A DNA stretch of 64,000 bases from assembly GCA_027493675.1 (NCBI GenBank), contig JAOSKI010000044.1:62001-126000 (forward strand), read 5' to 3'. The notes below the pieces were generated by a model. That model was not told the origin of the DNA, made no database searches, and was given only the letters and a program-made list of their open reading frames with translations. A program made the translations under genes and the position numbers. Of this stretch, positions 1 through 9,180 are shown piece after piece; positions within the stretch are counted from its first letter, which is position 1; every line of letters starts with the position of its first letter. The DNA is from Microthrixaceae bacterium (GTDB lineage Bacteria > Actinomycetota > Acidimicrobiia > Acidimicrobiales > Microtrichaceae).

Positions 1-1
1 C

Positions 2-754
2 TGGGATCCGTTCTGGCGAGCAGCCGACGAGGTTGGCGCTGCGATCTGCCTCCACATCGGATCCAGCTCGCAGGTGAAGCTGCCCTCGGCAGAAGCTCCG
101 TTCATGACGATGATGAACCTCCAGCCCACCGCGGTGATGGACACCGCAGCGGACCTGCTGTGGTCGAGAGTGATCCGGGAGTTCCCGAGCATCCGGTTCG
201 CGCTCTCGGAAGGATCGATCGGGTGGATTCCATACCTTCTCGAACGGGCTGACTACGTCTATGAGCATCACAGCCGCTGGACCGGTTCCGACTTCGGGGG
301 ACGGCTTCCCTCCGAGGTGTTCCGCGAGCACTTCCTCGCATGCTTCATCGAAGACGCTGTCGGCCTGCGCCTCTTGGATCTCATCGGGTCGGACATCGTC
401 TGTGTCGAAGTGGACTACCCGCATTCGGACTCGACGTGGCCGCATTCGCCGGAGCGACTTGTCGACACGCTCGGTGATCCGGATCGGGCGACGCTCGATG
501 CCGTTACCCATCGCAACGCCATGCGGCACTTCCACTTCGATCCGTTCACCACGCGCTCGCCCGAGCAGTGCACGGTCGGATACCTCCGCTCGCTCGCCAC
601 GGACGTGGACGTCGGCCCGACTCCGCCGAAGCGACCGTTCGTGTCGCCGGACCGACCACTCACGCTGCTAGACATGTTGAGCCGAGCCGAGCATCCATTG
701 CTCGACGAGCAGGCTGCCGACGTGGGCGTCGACACCCGGACTGGAAAGGCATGA
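2..754 (+). CDS. Amidohydrolase family 2 protein, C-terminal part
   Basis: The coding frame is open from the left edge, so the N terminus lies outside the window. The readable part has the C-terminal barrel elements of the amidohydrolase-2 (ACMSD-like) superfamily: a strand ending in CLHIGSSS with the metal-binding type histidine, the FALSEGSIGWIPYLLERAD segment, and VEVDYPHSDSTWP carrying the late catalytic aspartate. Family members are metal-dependent hydrolases or decarboxylases of small aromatic or cyclic substrates; the substrate cannot be read from sequence. The stop is one base before the ATG of a second, related amidohydrolase, so the two are probably co-transcribed paralogues acting in the same catabolic route. 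Confidence 0.8.
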   Translation, partial: WDPFWRAADEVGAAICLHIGSSSQVKLPSAEAPFMTMMNLQPTAVMDTAADLLWSRVIREFPSIRFALSEGSIGWIPYLLERADYVYEHHSRWTGSDFGGRLPSEVFREHFLACFIEDAVGLRLLDLIGSDIVCVEVDYPHSDSTWPHSPERLVDTLGDPDRATLDAVTHRNAMRHFHFDPFTTRSPEQCTVGYLRSLATDVDVGPTPPKRPFVSPDRPLTLLDMLSRAEHPLLDEQAADVGVDTRTGKA

Positions 755-755
755 C

Positions 756-1958
756 ATGTCCGAGAACTTGACGTTCATCGACGCCGACGGCCACCTGCTG
801 GAGCCACCCACGGAGCTTGTCGACTACGCGCCCGAGGGATACCGCGACTCGATCTGGCAGGTCCGACCTGACGCCGACGGTGTCGAGTGGCTGACGCTGG
901 AGGACATGCGCATGGAGGCGGCCGTGATGGCACTCGCTGGTGCCGGCGGCTTCGATGAGGGAGACCACGCGCCGTGCGCACTCCGGCCAACTTGGATACG
1001 CGGACCTTCCCCCTTACTGCTGGGATCCCGACGCTCGTCTTGTCGCTCTCGACGACGAGGAGGTCTCCCAGTCGGTTCTCTACCCGACGATGCTGCTCAC
1101 GTTCCAGCATCTGCGGACCATCGAATTCGCCGAGGTGCAATGCAGGGTCTACAACGACTGGTTGTCAGATCTCTGTGGACGTTCGGGTGGTCGCCTGCAC
1201 GGAGCGGCGATCATGACCCATCTCGATCCCGTTCGGGCTGCGGCAGAGATCCGTCGCGTCGCCGAGCTCCCGCACATCGTCGCTGTCCACATGCGTCCCA
1301 ATCCGGCGGTGGACTGGAAACCGCTCAACAACGAGGTCTACGACCCGATCTGGCGCGCAGCGTCTGACGTCGGGCTGCCAATCGGCTTCCATCCGTTGTC
1401 CTCGAACGACCTCCCCGGAGCCGTGCAGGGGTTGCGGCTCGCTCGGCTGGGTTCTTCGGAGATACCCGTGCAGGAACAAGAGGACTACGGAGCTGACAAC
1501 ATCTACTTCGCTCAGGTCATCGGCAACCCCACAGACATGATGAACACCATCACGTTCATGACAGCGGGCGGTGTCCTCGGTCGCTACCCAGACCTGCGAG
1601 CTGTCTTCCTGGAGGCCAACGGGGGCTGGATCGTGCCGCTGCTCGAGCGGCTCGACCACCACGTGCACGAATTCCCATGGGACGTACCGTGGCTGGAAGA
1701 GGCACCGTCGGAGATCTTCCGACGGCAATGCTGGATCAGCTTCGATGTCGATGAGAGCACTCTCGAGTTCACGGCGAAGTCACCCCTGGTCGGGGCCGAG
1801 CGCATCGTCTGGGCATCGGACTTCCCGCACCCCGACGCCAAGTACCCCGGGACCACCAAGAAACTGTCCGAGACGATCGCCGGGCTGTCGGTCGAGGATC
1901 AGCGGCGAATCGCCGGGGGAACTCGGCAGATCTGTACGGCCTGGACCTTGGTTCGTAG
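756..1958 (+). CDS. Amidohydrolase family 2 protein (frameshifted)
   Basis: A second amidohydrolase-2 family member follows at once. The N terminus has the metal-binding signature IDADGHLLEPP. After a frame change near 955-985 the protein continues with WDPDARLVALDDEEVSQSVL, the barrel histidine in GFHPLSSND, and WASDFPHPDAKYPG with the catalytic-type aspartate. A second shift near 1920 leads to the expected end, with SADLYGL just before TAG at 1956-1958. Total length is about 400 codons, normal for the family. With the upstream paralogue and the nearby oxygenases it suggests a degradation or tailoring pathway for a cyclic compound. Substrate is unknown. The shifts look like base-calling indels because both flanks stay conserved. 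Confidence 0.82.
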
Positions 1959-1962
1959 TTTG

Positions 1963-2665
1963 GTGACGGCCGAGAGACTGCTCGGTCGACTCGTCGCCGC
2001 GAACAACGATCGCATCCACGAGGCGGAGCACGGCCTCCCACCGTTGCGTCCAACGTCGGATCTCGCGTGGGATGCTGAGGTCGTCGCCGCCTGGAAGCGC
2101 ATCCGCGAGGAGTGGGACGGGTTCGTCTCCGCCGGCGGTCGACTGCCGCTGATCGACGAGGTGATCGGCGAGCATCAGGGCAACGAGGGTCCATGGCGTG
2201 CCGGGTTGATGCTTGCGAAGGGCCGACGCTGCGGTGTCGCCCGCCGATTCCCTGTCACCATGGAGGTGCTTCGGCGCATACCGGGATTGCGTTCGGCGCT
2301 GTGGTCGCAGCTCGATTCCGGGACCGAGTTGCCAGAGCACTGCGGGCCGAACGCCGGTGTGCTGCGCTACCACCTCGGAGTCCGATGCGGCACCGGCGCA
2401 GGCATCCGTATAGGCGACGAGGTCGTCGCCTATACGGATGGGCGCTTCGGTGCTGTTCGACGACACGGTTGCTCATGCAGCGTGGAACCGTGGGTCCGAA
2501 CCCCGCGTCACCCTGTTCTGCGAGATCGAACGACCGCTTCCACGGTCGCTCCGCCGGCGCAACCTCGCAGTGCAGGCCGTCCTGTCACTCGATCCTCGAT
2601 ACCGGCTCGCACCGCGGCGGGCAGCGACGCTGGACATGCAGTTGAACTCAGGTCTCGCCGGTTGA
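1963..2665 (+). CDS. Aspartyl/asparaginyl beta-hydroxylase-like dioxygenase (frameshifted)
   Basis: GTG start 4 bases after the amidohydrolase stop. The fold signature of Asp/Asn beta-hydroxylase-type 2-oxoglutarate/Fe(II) oxygenases is clear: RRIPGLRSALWSQLDSG, then LPEHCGPNAGVLRYHLGV with the first metal histidine, a basic IRIGDEV strand, and after a frame change near 2435 VLFDDTVAHAAWNRG with the second histidine. Such enzymes hydroxylate protein or small-molecule substrates; bacterial members often serve natural-product pathways. The length of about 234 codons fits a single catalytic domain. The frame change falls inside a perfect inverted repeat (2403-2440), so a hairpin-induced read error is plausible. 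Confidence 0.78.
2403..2440. repeat. Perfect 18-bp inverted repeat with 2-bp centre
   Basis: The left arm CATCCGTATAGGCGACGA (2403-2420) is followed by GG and the exact reverse complement (2423-2440). It lies inside the beta-hydroxylase coding sequence, so both strands encode a similar IRIGD..VAYTD peptide. The gene's reading frame breaks at its right end. It may be a fold-back read artefact or a real hairpin. Confidence 0.85.
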
Positions 2666-2692
2666 TCCCCGCCGAGAACGCGGGATTCCCAC

Positions 2693-3411
2693 TCAGATCG
2701 GCGTCGTGACCTGTTCGCCGTGCCGGGTGACGACGACATGAGGTGGATCCACACTCCGATCCAGCACCTCGATCGGCAGGTATTCGGCGATGTAGGCGAG
2801 GCGAGCCGGTCCTGCGGGGGTTCGGTGACGTGGAGTGTGGGAGTAGTGACGAGAACACGACCACATCACCCGCATCGGCTTCGATCGACAGGACCTCCGT
2901 TGGGGTGTCCATGATGGCGTGCCCGTCCACCCAGTGATGTCGGGCTGCTCGTCGGTGGTGTCCGGGGGGCGACCTCAAGGCAACCTGTGGCCCGAGTCAT
3001 CGGTGTCAGGGCGATCCAGATCTGGACATGGGTAGCGTCGAGTCCGGAGTAGCCGTTGTCCTGGTGCCATGGGAACCTCGGTCCGCCGGCAGACTTCCAC
3101 ACCGCTTGATCCCATCGGAGCCAAGCATCCGTGAGCCCGAGACTGAGGAGGATCTCCGTCATGGCGGGACCCGCAGAGAAGCGCCGAACAACCTGACTCG
3201 ACCGGTATGCATTGCTGAGGAACTGCATTCCTGGACGGGACAACGGGTTGGACTCTTGGCTCGCCTTGGCCGATTCGTCGATTGCACGCCGCAGGTCGGC
3301 CAGCGATTCGCTGTCGATGTACGATCGGAGCACGACGTATCCGTCACGCTCGAATCGGGTGCGCATCCAGTCGTCGTCCAGCCCGGTCCGGCTTTGATAC
3401 GCCACAGCCAT
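2693..3411 (-). CDS. Phytanoyl-CoA dioxygenase family protein (frameshifted)
   Basis: Reads leftwards from ATG at 3411. The first 150 residues carry the PhyH fold: FERDGYVVLRSYIDSESLADL near the N terminus and FPWHQDNGYSGLD with the HxD iron-binding pair. After two frame changes (about 2975 and 2850-2875) the distal half continues with EADAGDVVVFSSLLPHSTSPN, which holds the distal metal histidine, and then ARLAYIAEYLP. These non-heme Fe(II)/2-oxoglutarate enzymes hydroxylate or halogenate small molecules. It starts 3 bases after the Rieske oxygenase stop on the same strand, so the two form an operon and probably act on the same substrate. The exact substrate is unknown. Confidence 0.8.
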
Positions 3412-3414
3412 CGC

Positions 3415-4478
3415 TCAAGTCGGCGAGATGTCGACGAGCGGCGGGCGGAGTCCGGCGACATCTCCCGGTTCGGGTACCCACATCTCGGGTGAGGGGTCGA
3501 CACCCTCGGCGTAGAACTGCTCGCACCAGCGCCGGTACTGCATGATCGGTCCGTCTCCGGCGATCAGCTTCGGTCGCGGGACATAGGCCTTGGATGACCA
3601 CATGTCGACATCTTCGACAGTGCGCTCGTGGATCTCGTCGATGAAGGCCCGCCCCAGGCTGGTCGTATCCGATGCGTCACCGGTGGCCTGCACGACGAAG
3701 CTGAACCGGAGCTCGCACGAGCGCGGGGTCACCGGAACGGCACATCCCAGCAGCAAGGTGTCGATGAGACCCGTGAACCACGTTGCTGCGAATCCGGGTC
3801 CGCAGACATCGGTGTCGATCCGTCCGTTGAGGACTCCCTGAGGAGTCGGGAAGTCCTGAGCGATCCGGATCTTCGCGATGGGTCCGCTGGTGTCGTACTC
3901 ATCGACCTGGGGGGCATGATCCTATCCGGACGCACGCCACCGTTCAGGGCGATCTGGTAGTCGACGAGGTGGGCCTGGATGTGCGCCGCGTCAACCTGCG
4001 TCTCGGAAACCTCCTGCCAATGGCAGTTGAGTTGGTAGTGCTTGCGAAACACCTCCGAGAACCCGCTGCCGAGTTCGAACTCCGGCAGTTCAGGCAGGTC
4101 CCAGGAGGGTGGCTCATCGGTCGGGTGGTACCAGGCGAACAGGCACCCGTTGCGCTCGAGCACCGGGTAGGTCGTCATGTTGGCCTGCTTGTTGATCCGC
4201 TCCGAGTACGGCACGTCGATGCAGCAGCCCTCAGCATCGAATCGCCAGCTGTGGAGCGGGCAGACGATCTCAGTGCCTTCCACCCGTGGGCGAACCCCGA
4301 GGTGGGCGCCCAGGTGAGGGCAGAACGCGTCCCACAGATGGGCCTGACCGGCCTCGTCGCGCCATGCGACGAGATGTCGATCGAAGTAGAAGCGGGGGAT
4401 CGCTTCGCCCGGTGAGATCTCGTCGCTCCACGCGATCTGGAACCAGCCGAACGGCATCGGCATCGGGTAGTTGCGCAT
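3415..4478 (-). CDS. Rieske non-heme iron oxygenase, alpha-subunit-like (frameshifted)
   Basis: About 354 codons. The N-terminal Rieske [2Fe-2S] motif is complete: CPHLGAHLG (C-x-H) about residues 53-61 and CPLHSWRF (C-x2-H) about 73-80. The catalytic half starts with ETQVDAAHIQAHL, a probable mononuclear iron-binding segment, and continues to SFVVQATGDASDTT and ISPT at the stop. One frame change occurs at a run of six G on the + strand (near 3909-3915); restoring one base joins the frames. The protein resembles KshA/aromatic-ring-type Rieske monooxygenases that need a separate reductase; none is seen nearby. First gene of an operon with the downstream phytanoyl-CoA dioxygenase. Confidence 0.85.
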
Positions 4479-4657
4479 CAGGTGTTTCCCTTCGCCGAAC
4501 GGGCAGTCGCACCGCCCGGGGTGGACACCGGTCCGATCCGGGCATGCCGCGTCGCGGTCAGACGATACAGGACGCAGTCACGTCGAACCACGGACGTCAC
4601 CACTCCCTGTGATCTCGACACGTGACACGATAGTGATGGTGTTGGGGTAGCAGCAAC

Positions 4658-5264
4658 TTGACACTCAGGATGAGGGCGGCTAGGTCCCTCTCCAGGGAAT
4701 GCTCGATCCCTCAACAGGGTGTCGCGTGCGAGTTGGGATGCACAAGGTGCTTCAGAGACGTCCACGGTGGTCGTCTCACGAACGCATGGACACGAATCGA
4801 TGCGGCACGGGATCGTGCAGCGGCCCCGGACCTGGTCGCTGTCACCTCGGCCGCGTCGGGTGGCCAGGCAGTTGCGTTCCAGACCCTCGGCTGCCACGTC
4901 GGAACGGAGCAATCCCCACAAGCGGACACGATCCACTTCCACACCGTCCCCTCAGGTGGAGTCTGCGCCGTTTGGGTTGCGCTTGAACATGTCGGCATCG
5001 ACCAAGGGCGGGTGCTGGTGTACCCCGGATCGCATAGGTGGCCAACCGAGACCCCCTCGACGCTCGGCCTCGATCCACCCGGGTTCGAGGTCACCTGTTA
5101 CGAATCCGCGGTCCGTCAGATACTGGCCGAGCATGGTGCGGTGCCCGAGGTGATCGCAATGGAAGTGGGGGATGTCCTCGTGTGGCCGGCGAACCTCGTC
5201 CAAGGTGGTGCGCCGCGGCTCGACGGCACGACGAGGTGGTCGCAGGTCACCGACTACGTGCGGT
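4658..5264 (+). pseudogene. Phytanoyl-CoA dioxygenase-like gene, truncated by an IS
   Basis: The reading frame encodes a second PhyH-type domain with ADTIHFHTVPSGGVCAVWVA, RVLVYPGSHRWP and LVWPANLVQGGAPRLDG. The metal-site histidines, an oxoglutarate-type GSHR turn and the distal WPANL strand are recognisable. No good start codon or ribosome-binding site is seen and the first 50 codons are not PhyH-like, so the N terminus is uncertain. After RWSQVTDYV the frame runs without a stop into an integrase tail (from about 5265), a fusion best explained by IS insertion or deletion. It is not the same protein as the PhyH gene at 2.7-3.4 kb. Probably non-functional. Confidence 0.6.
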
Positions 5265-5414
5265 CCGGCGACGGCCTCGAGCTCGCCCGCCACGTCGAGG
5301 ACTACCGCCACATCTACAACGCCATCCGCCCGCACGAAGCGATCGGCATGGCCACCCCCGTCACCTGTTGCCTACAAACCCCCACCGAGCTGAATTTGTC
5401 TCAGATCCCTGACA
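5265..5414 (+). mobile_element. Integrase-type transposase 3' remnant
   Basis: The peptide LARHVEDYRHIYNAIRPHEA is the C-terminal end of a DDE integrase-core transposase (IS481/IS3-like). Only about 50 codons remain. The sequence ends with CTCAGATCCCTGACA (5400-5414), the TGACA-type end expected of IS481-like elements. A related end (TCTGATCTGACA) occurs at 6101-6112, beyond the IS630-like remnant. Confidence 0.6.
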
Positions 5415-5422
5415 CGGAGCAC

Positions 5423-6064
5423 TCAGCCGAGGTGTGGTTCGGGCGCATGTCGGTGCACGTTGCCGGTCGCGATCTCGAGCGCGGCGAACAAGTCGCCGGT
5501 GCCGTTGCGCTGGTAGTCGTGAGTTGCGCGAGCGGGTGTGGTGGGAAGCATCGGCGGGGTCGGGGCAGTCCGGTTCAACGCCTGGATCAGGCGTTTCTCA
5601 TCGACCGCGAACACTGCGGCGTTGACCGTAGGGCTCATGTAGAGCCCGACGATGTCGCGGATCTTCTCCACGAGTTGCGGATCCGGTGAGATCTTGAACT
5701 CGTCGGAGCGCCAGGGCTTGAGCCCGAACGCCCGCCGGATCTCAGCGACCGTCTGATGACTGATGCCGTGCTTGGCAGCCAACGATCGCGTCGCCGAGTG
5801 TGTCGCGTCCTTCGGGGCTGACTCGAGGGCATCGATCACGATCTGCTCGACCACGTCATCGCTGATCGTGCGTCGCGCCCCCGGATGCGGTTCATCGATC
5901 AGGCCGTCGAGCCCGGACTCGGCAAACCGCTTGCGCCAACTCGACACCGTTGCTGGGTGACGTCGAAACCTTGCACCCCGACCGCAGGACCATCCAACGG
6001 CCAAGCTCAACTCACCCTCGCCATCGCGCTGCTCGTCACCGCGAAGCTCATCGACTGGCACCAC
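5423..6064 (-). pseudogene. IS630-family transposase remnant
   Basis: A helix-turn-helix segment (HPATVSSWRKRFAESGLDGL) is followed by a linker with KHGISHQTVAEIRRAFGLKP and the DDE-domain start VFAVDEKRLIQALNRTAP, then HDYQRNGTGDLFAALEIATG. This matches the first two thirds of IS630-type transposases. The first catalytic aspartate (VDEK) is present. The frame then ends at HAPEPHLG, so the rest of the DDE domain with its later catalytic residues is missing. The N terminus is also garbled before the helix-turn-helix. It lies tail to tail with the integrase remnant, so this is a nested IS scar. Confidence 0.72.
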
Positions 6065-6224
6065 CGGTGGAGCCCGGCGTAGCCACCTACTCGCGCAAGC
6101 TCTGATCTGACACTGGTGCCTTGTGCCGATCCGGACATCGAACCGGGTGCCCGCGGGAGCTTCGGACTCACCGTCGCAGCGGACTATCGAACAGCCGACT
6201 CCCTTGCAATCACCGCGATACGGG

Positions 6225-7452
6225 CTACTCGATGCGCAGACCCGAGATGGCCCGGCTGATCACGAGCTGCTGGATCTGCTCGGTGCCCTCGAAGATGTCC
6301 ATGATCTTGGCGTCACGGTGCCACCGCTCTACGGGGTACTCACGGGTGTACCCGTAACCCCCGAGGATCTGGATCGCACGTTCGGTGACCCACACCGCAG
6401 TGCGGCCGGCGTGGAGCTTCGACATGGAACCCTCGGCGTTCTCGAAACTGCCGTTGCGGCTCATCCATGCGGCGCGGTGGGTGAGCAGGCGTGAGGCGTC
6501 GATCCGGGTGGCCATATCCGCGAGCATGAACGCGATCGCCTGGTTCATGATGATCGGCTTGCCGAACGCGGTGCGTTCCTGGGCGTACTGCAACGAGTAC
6601 TCGTAGGCAGCACGCGATGCCGACCGCCATCGCGGCCACTGCAGGCCGTGTGGCCTCGAAGGTCGCCATCGCCGGCTGCTTGCCCGAGGAGACCGTCGGA
6701 TTGCTGAGCGCCTCGCGGGCCTTGGCCAGCTTCTCGTCCAGCTTGTCCTTGCCGCCCAGCAGGCAGCGACCCGGGATCCGCACGTCGTCGAGAACCACCT
6801 CGGAGGTGTGCGAGGCCTTGATGCCGTGCTTCTTGTACTTCTGACCCATGGAGAGCCCGGGGGTGTTGGGTGGAACCACGAAGCTCGCCTGACCACGGCC
6901 CTTCAGCTCGGGATCCACGGTCGCCACGACCACGTGGATGTCAGCGATGCCGCCGTTGGTGATCCACGCCTTGGTGCCATTGAGCACCCACTCGTCGGAC
7001 GCCTCGTCGTAGACCGCACGCGTGCGCAGCGACGACACGTCGGAGCCTGCATCGGGCTCGGACACGCAGAATGCGCCGAGCTGGATCTTCTCGGGCGTGC
7101 CGTAGCACTGGGGCACCCACTCGAATACCTGTTCGGCTGTGCCGTTTCCTGCGATACCGGCTGCGGCGAGCCCCGACCCGAAGATCGACAGGCCGATGCC
7201 CGCATCACCCCAGAACAGCTCCTCGAGCGCGATCGGCAGGGTGAGACCGGTGGTGTCACCCAGCAGTGCCTGGGCCATGAAGTCGAAGCTGTAGAGGCCG
7301 ACACTCGCGGCCTCCTCCACGATCGGCCACGGGAACTCCTCGCGCTCGTCCCACTCCTCGGCGGCGGGGCGCAGGGTGCTCTCGGAGAAGTCGTGCACCC
7401 ACTTCTGGATCTGCAGCTGGTCTTCGTTCAATGCCAGGGAGAAGTCGCCCAT
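6225..7452 (-). CDS. Acyl-CoA dehydrogenase (frameshifted)
   Basis: FAD-dependent alpha,beta-dehydrogenation of an acyl-CoA thioester. ATG at 7452 ([12 protein letters not shown]) is preferred over one five codons upstream. In order: N-terminal helical domain, FAD/substrate strand [45 protein letters not shown], and after a frame change near 6615-6630 [17 protein letters not shown]. The protein ends with [20 protein letters not shown] and [18 protein letters not shown], where the glutamate of FEGT is the usual catalytic base. Length of about 409 codons is normal. Single gene; a palindrome GTTACC-N4-GGTAAC upstream (7577-7592) may be a TetR-type operator for fatty-acid regulation. Confidence 0.9.
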
Positions 7453-7576
7453 GGTTTCACCATCCAAGTGTTGCGGCTCCGCAAGCGGATGCCGTTCTAC
7501 GGTTGAGGGGCGGTCGCGGGTTCAGCTGTCGATGTGCTCGACAGCCGCGTATAACCCGTTTGCTACCCACGAGTAG

Positions 7577-7592
7577 GTTACCGGTGGGTAAC
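7577..7592. promoter_or_regulatory. Inverted repeat upstream of acyl-CoA dehydrogenase
   Basis: GTTACC-GGTG-GGTAAC is a 6-bp inverted repeat about 125 bases upstream of the acyl-CoA dehydrogenase start. Degenerate TACCCAC and GTGGGTA arms are also nearby. Size and spacing suit a TetR-family dimer. A TATA-rich TTATAC on the minus strand near 7550 could be the -10 element. Function is inferred only from position. Confidence 0.35.
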
Positions 7593-7640
7593 AACAGATT
7601 ACAACTGCTGCTCCACCACGATTCCGGCGCCACAGTCCCG

Positions 7641-7693
7641 GCCGACTGAATGGGCTGGGCCACCGGTCCGGTGGCCCAGCCCATTCAGTTGGC
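7641..7693. terminator. Strong hairpin terminator after cysS
   Basis: Perfect 22-bp arms (7645-7666 and 7668-7689) around a single base. They extend by four more pairs, one of them G-U, to 7641 and 7693. The cysS stop codon (TGA, 7687-7685 on the minus strand) lies in the arm. No U-tract follows, as is common in GC-rich actinobacteria. It probably also insulates cysS from the acyl-CoA dehydrogenase promoter. Confidence 0.7.
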
Positions 7694-9121
7694 GGGGAGG
7701 GCGGGAGGGCGGGGGCGGGCGGGGCGGGGGCGGGGCCGGGGGAGGGCGGGGCCGGGCGGGGGGCACCAGCCCGGGCGCACGGCGGTGCCCGACGCTGTGT
7801 CCTCGACGACCCAACCCGCCGCTGCGAGCTCGTCGCGGATCGCGCCCGCTGTCGCGAGTCGCGCGCGGCGCGGGCTTCGTCACGCCGACGGCACTGCGCC
7901 AGTACCTCCGACGGTGCCTCGACCGTCCGGGCAACGGAACCAGACCGACCGCGCCGAGCATCGAGCGCCACGCCGCAACTATCGGCGCGGCCAGCGCCTC
8001 GTCGCCCGCGCCCAGAGCCCGGTTCGCATCCGTGACGCAGCCGAACACCACGGCCATCGCCCCGGGGTGTCGAGATCGTCGTCCATGCACGCCCTGAACG
8101 CCTCCAGGCGGTCATCGTCGGGTTCACGGGAGGGGAGATCAACCACCCGGCGCGCAAACGCATCCAGCCGGTCGAGGGCGGCCTGCGCGCTCGACATGGA
8201 CGTGGGTGTTATCTCGACGGGTGAGCGGTAGTGGGCCTGGAGCACCAACAACCGCAACGCCCTGGGATCATGGGTCTCCAACAAGCGGTCCACGGTGGTG
8301 AAGTTGCCGAGCGACTTCGACATCTTCTCCCCACCCGCCTCCACGAAGCCGTTGTGCACCCATCGCCTCGCGAACTGCGCACCCAGGGCAACGGCCTGCG
8401 CCCGTTCGTTCTCGTGGTGCGGGAACGCAAGGTCCGCTCCCCCACCGTGGAGATCGAAGCCCTCGCCGAGCAGATCGAGGCTCATCACCACGCACTCGGT
8501 GTGCCAGCCGGGCCGCCCGTCTCCCCACGGCGATGGCCAGGACGGCTCGGTCGGTTTCGCCAGCTTCCACAGCGCGAAGTCGCCGGGGTTGCGCTTCTCG
8601 GTGCCCACCAACTCGCGCTCGGAACCACCCGCGAGCATCTCCTCGAGCGACTGGTGTGCGAGGAGCCCGTAGTCGTCGACCGATTCGACCGACAGGTACA
8701 CGCCGTCGGAGGTCACGTATGCAGCGCCGAGGTCCACCAGTCGACCGATCAGCTCGACCATCCGGTCTACGTACTGCGTCGCATGCGGATCCTCGTCCGG
8801 TCGCAGCACCCCGAGTGTGCTCATGGTGGAGTACCACGCCTCCTCCCAGTCGACCGCCACCGCCGCCGCGCCACGCCCCTCCTCGGTGGCGCGGGTGATG
8901 ATCTTGTCGTCGATGTCGGTGATGTTGGAGACGAACCTGACCTCGAGGCCCGACCACAGCAGGTAGCGCCTCAACACGTCGAACACCAGCGCCATGCGGG
9001 CATGGCCGAGGTGCGCCGGCCCGTACACCGTCGGGCCGCATACGTACATCGACACACGCCCGGGCTCGCGCGGCTCCAGGGGCGCGACCGTTCGAGTGAC
9101 GGTGTCGTACAGGGAGATCAC
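7685..9121 (-). CDS. cysS: Cysteinyl-tRNA synthetase (frameshifted)
   Basis: Charges tRNA-Cys in the cytoplasm. The GTG at 9121 begins the conserved SLYDTVTRT. Class I signatures: MYVCGPTVYGPAHLGHAR with HLGH at about 37-40, the zinc ligands in MYVC, GWHTECVVMS and the HGGGADL/HHENE region, and GGEKMSKSLGN at about residue 270. Frame changes near 8065 (a CCCCGGGG tract), about 7940 and about 7865 are needed to reach the C-terminal helix RDELAAAGWVVEDT. The protein then runs through a GC-extreme tract coding a proline/arginine-rich tail to the TGA inside the hairpin. MshC is less likely because the zinc and anticodon-side layout fits CysS. Confidence 0.9.
7691..7763 (+). repeat. G-run tract with G-quadruplex potential
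   Basis: Some 73 bases of the plus strand consist almost only of G with single C or A spacers, giving more than eight runs of three or more G separated by one or two bases. It codes, on the minus strand, for the proline/arginine tail of CysS just before the terminator. A G-quadruplex is possible on the plus strand. The frame through this tract is not secure because homopolymer counts may be wrong. Confidence 0.6.
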
Positions 9122-9180
9122 GACCTCGATCCTACCGGCACGTTCCTGGGAGCCGGACGAGCATCGAGGTCGGTTTGCCG

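Noticed and set aside
940-2709. One long frame fusing amidohydrolase and beta-hydroxylase.
   Set aside because: It joins the two only because of indels; TAG at 1956-1958 and GTG at 1963 separate them in the expected frames.
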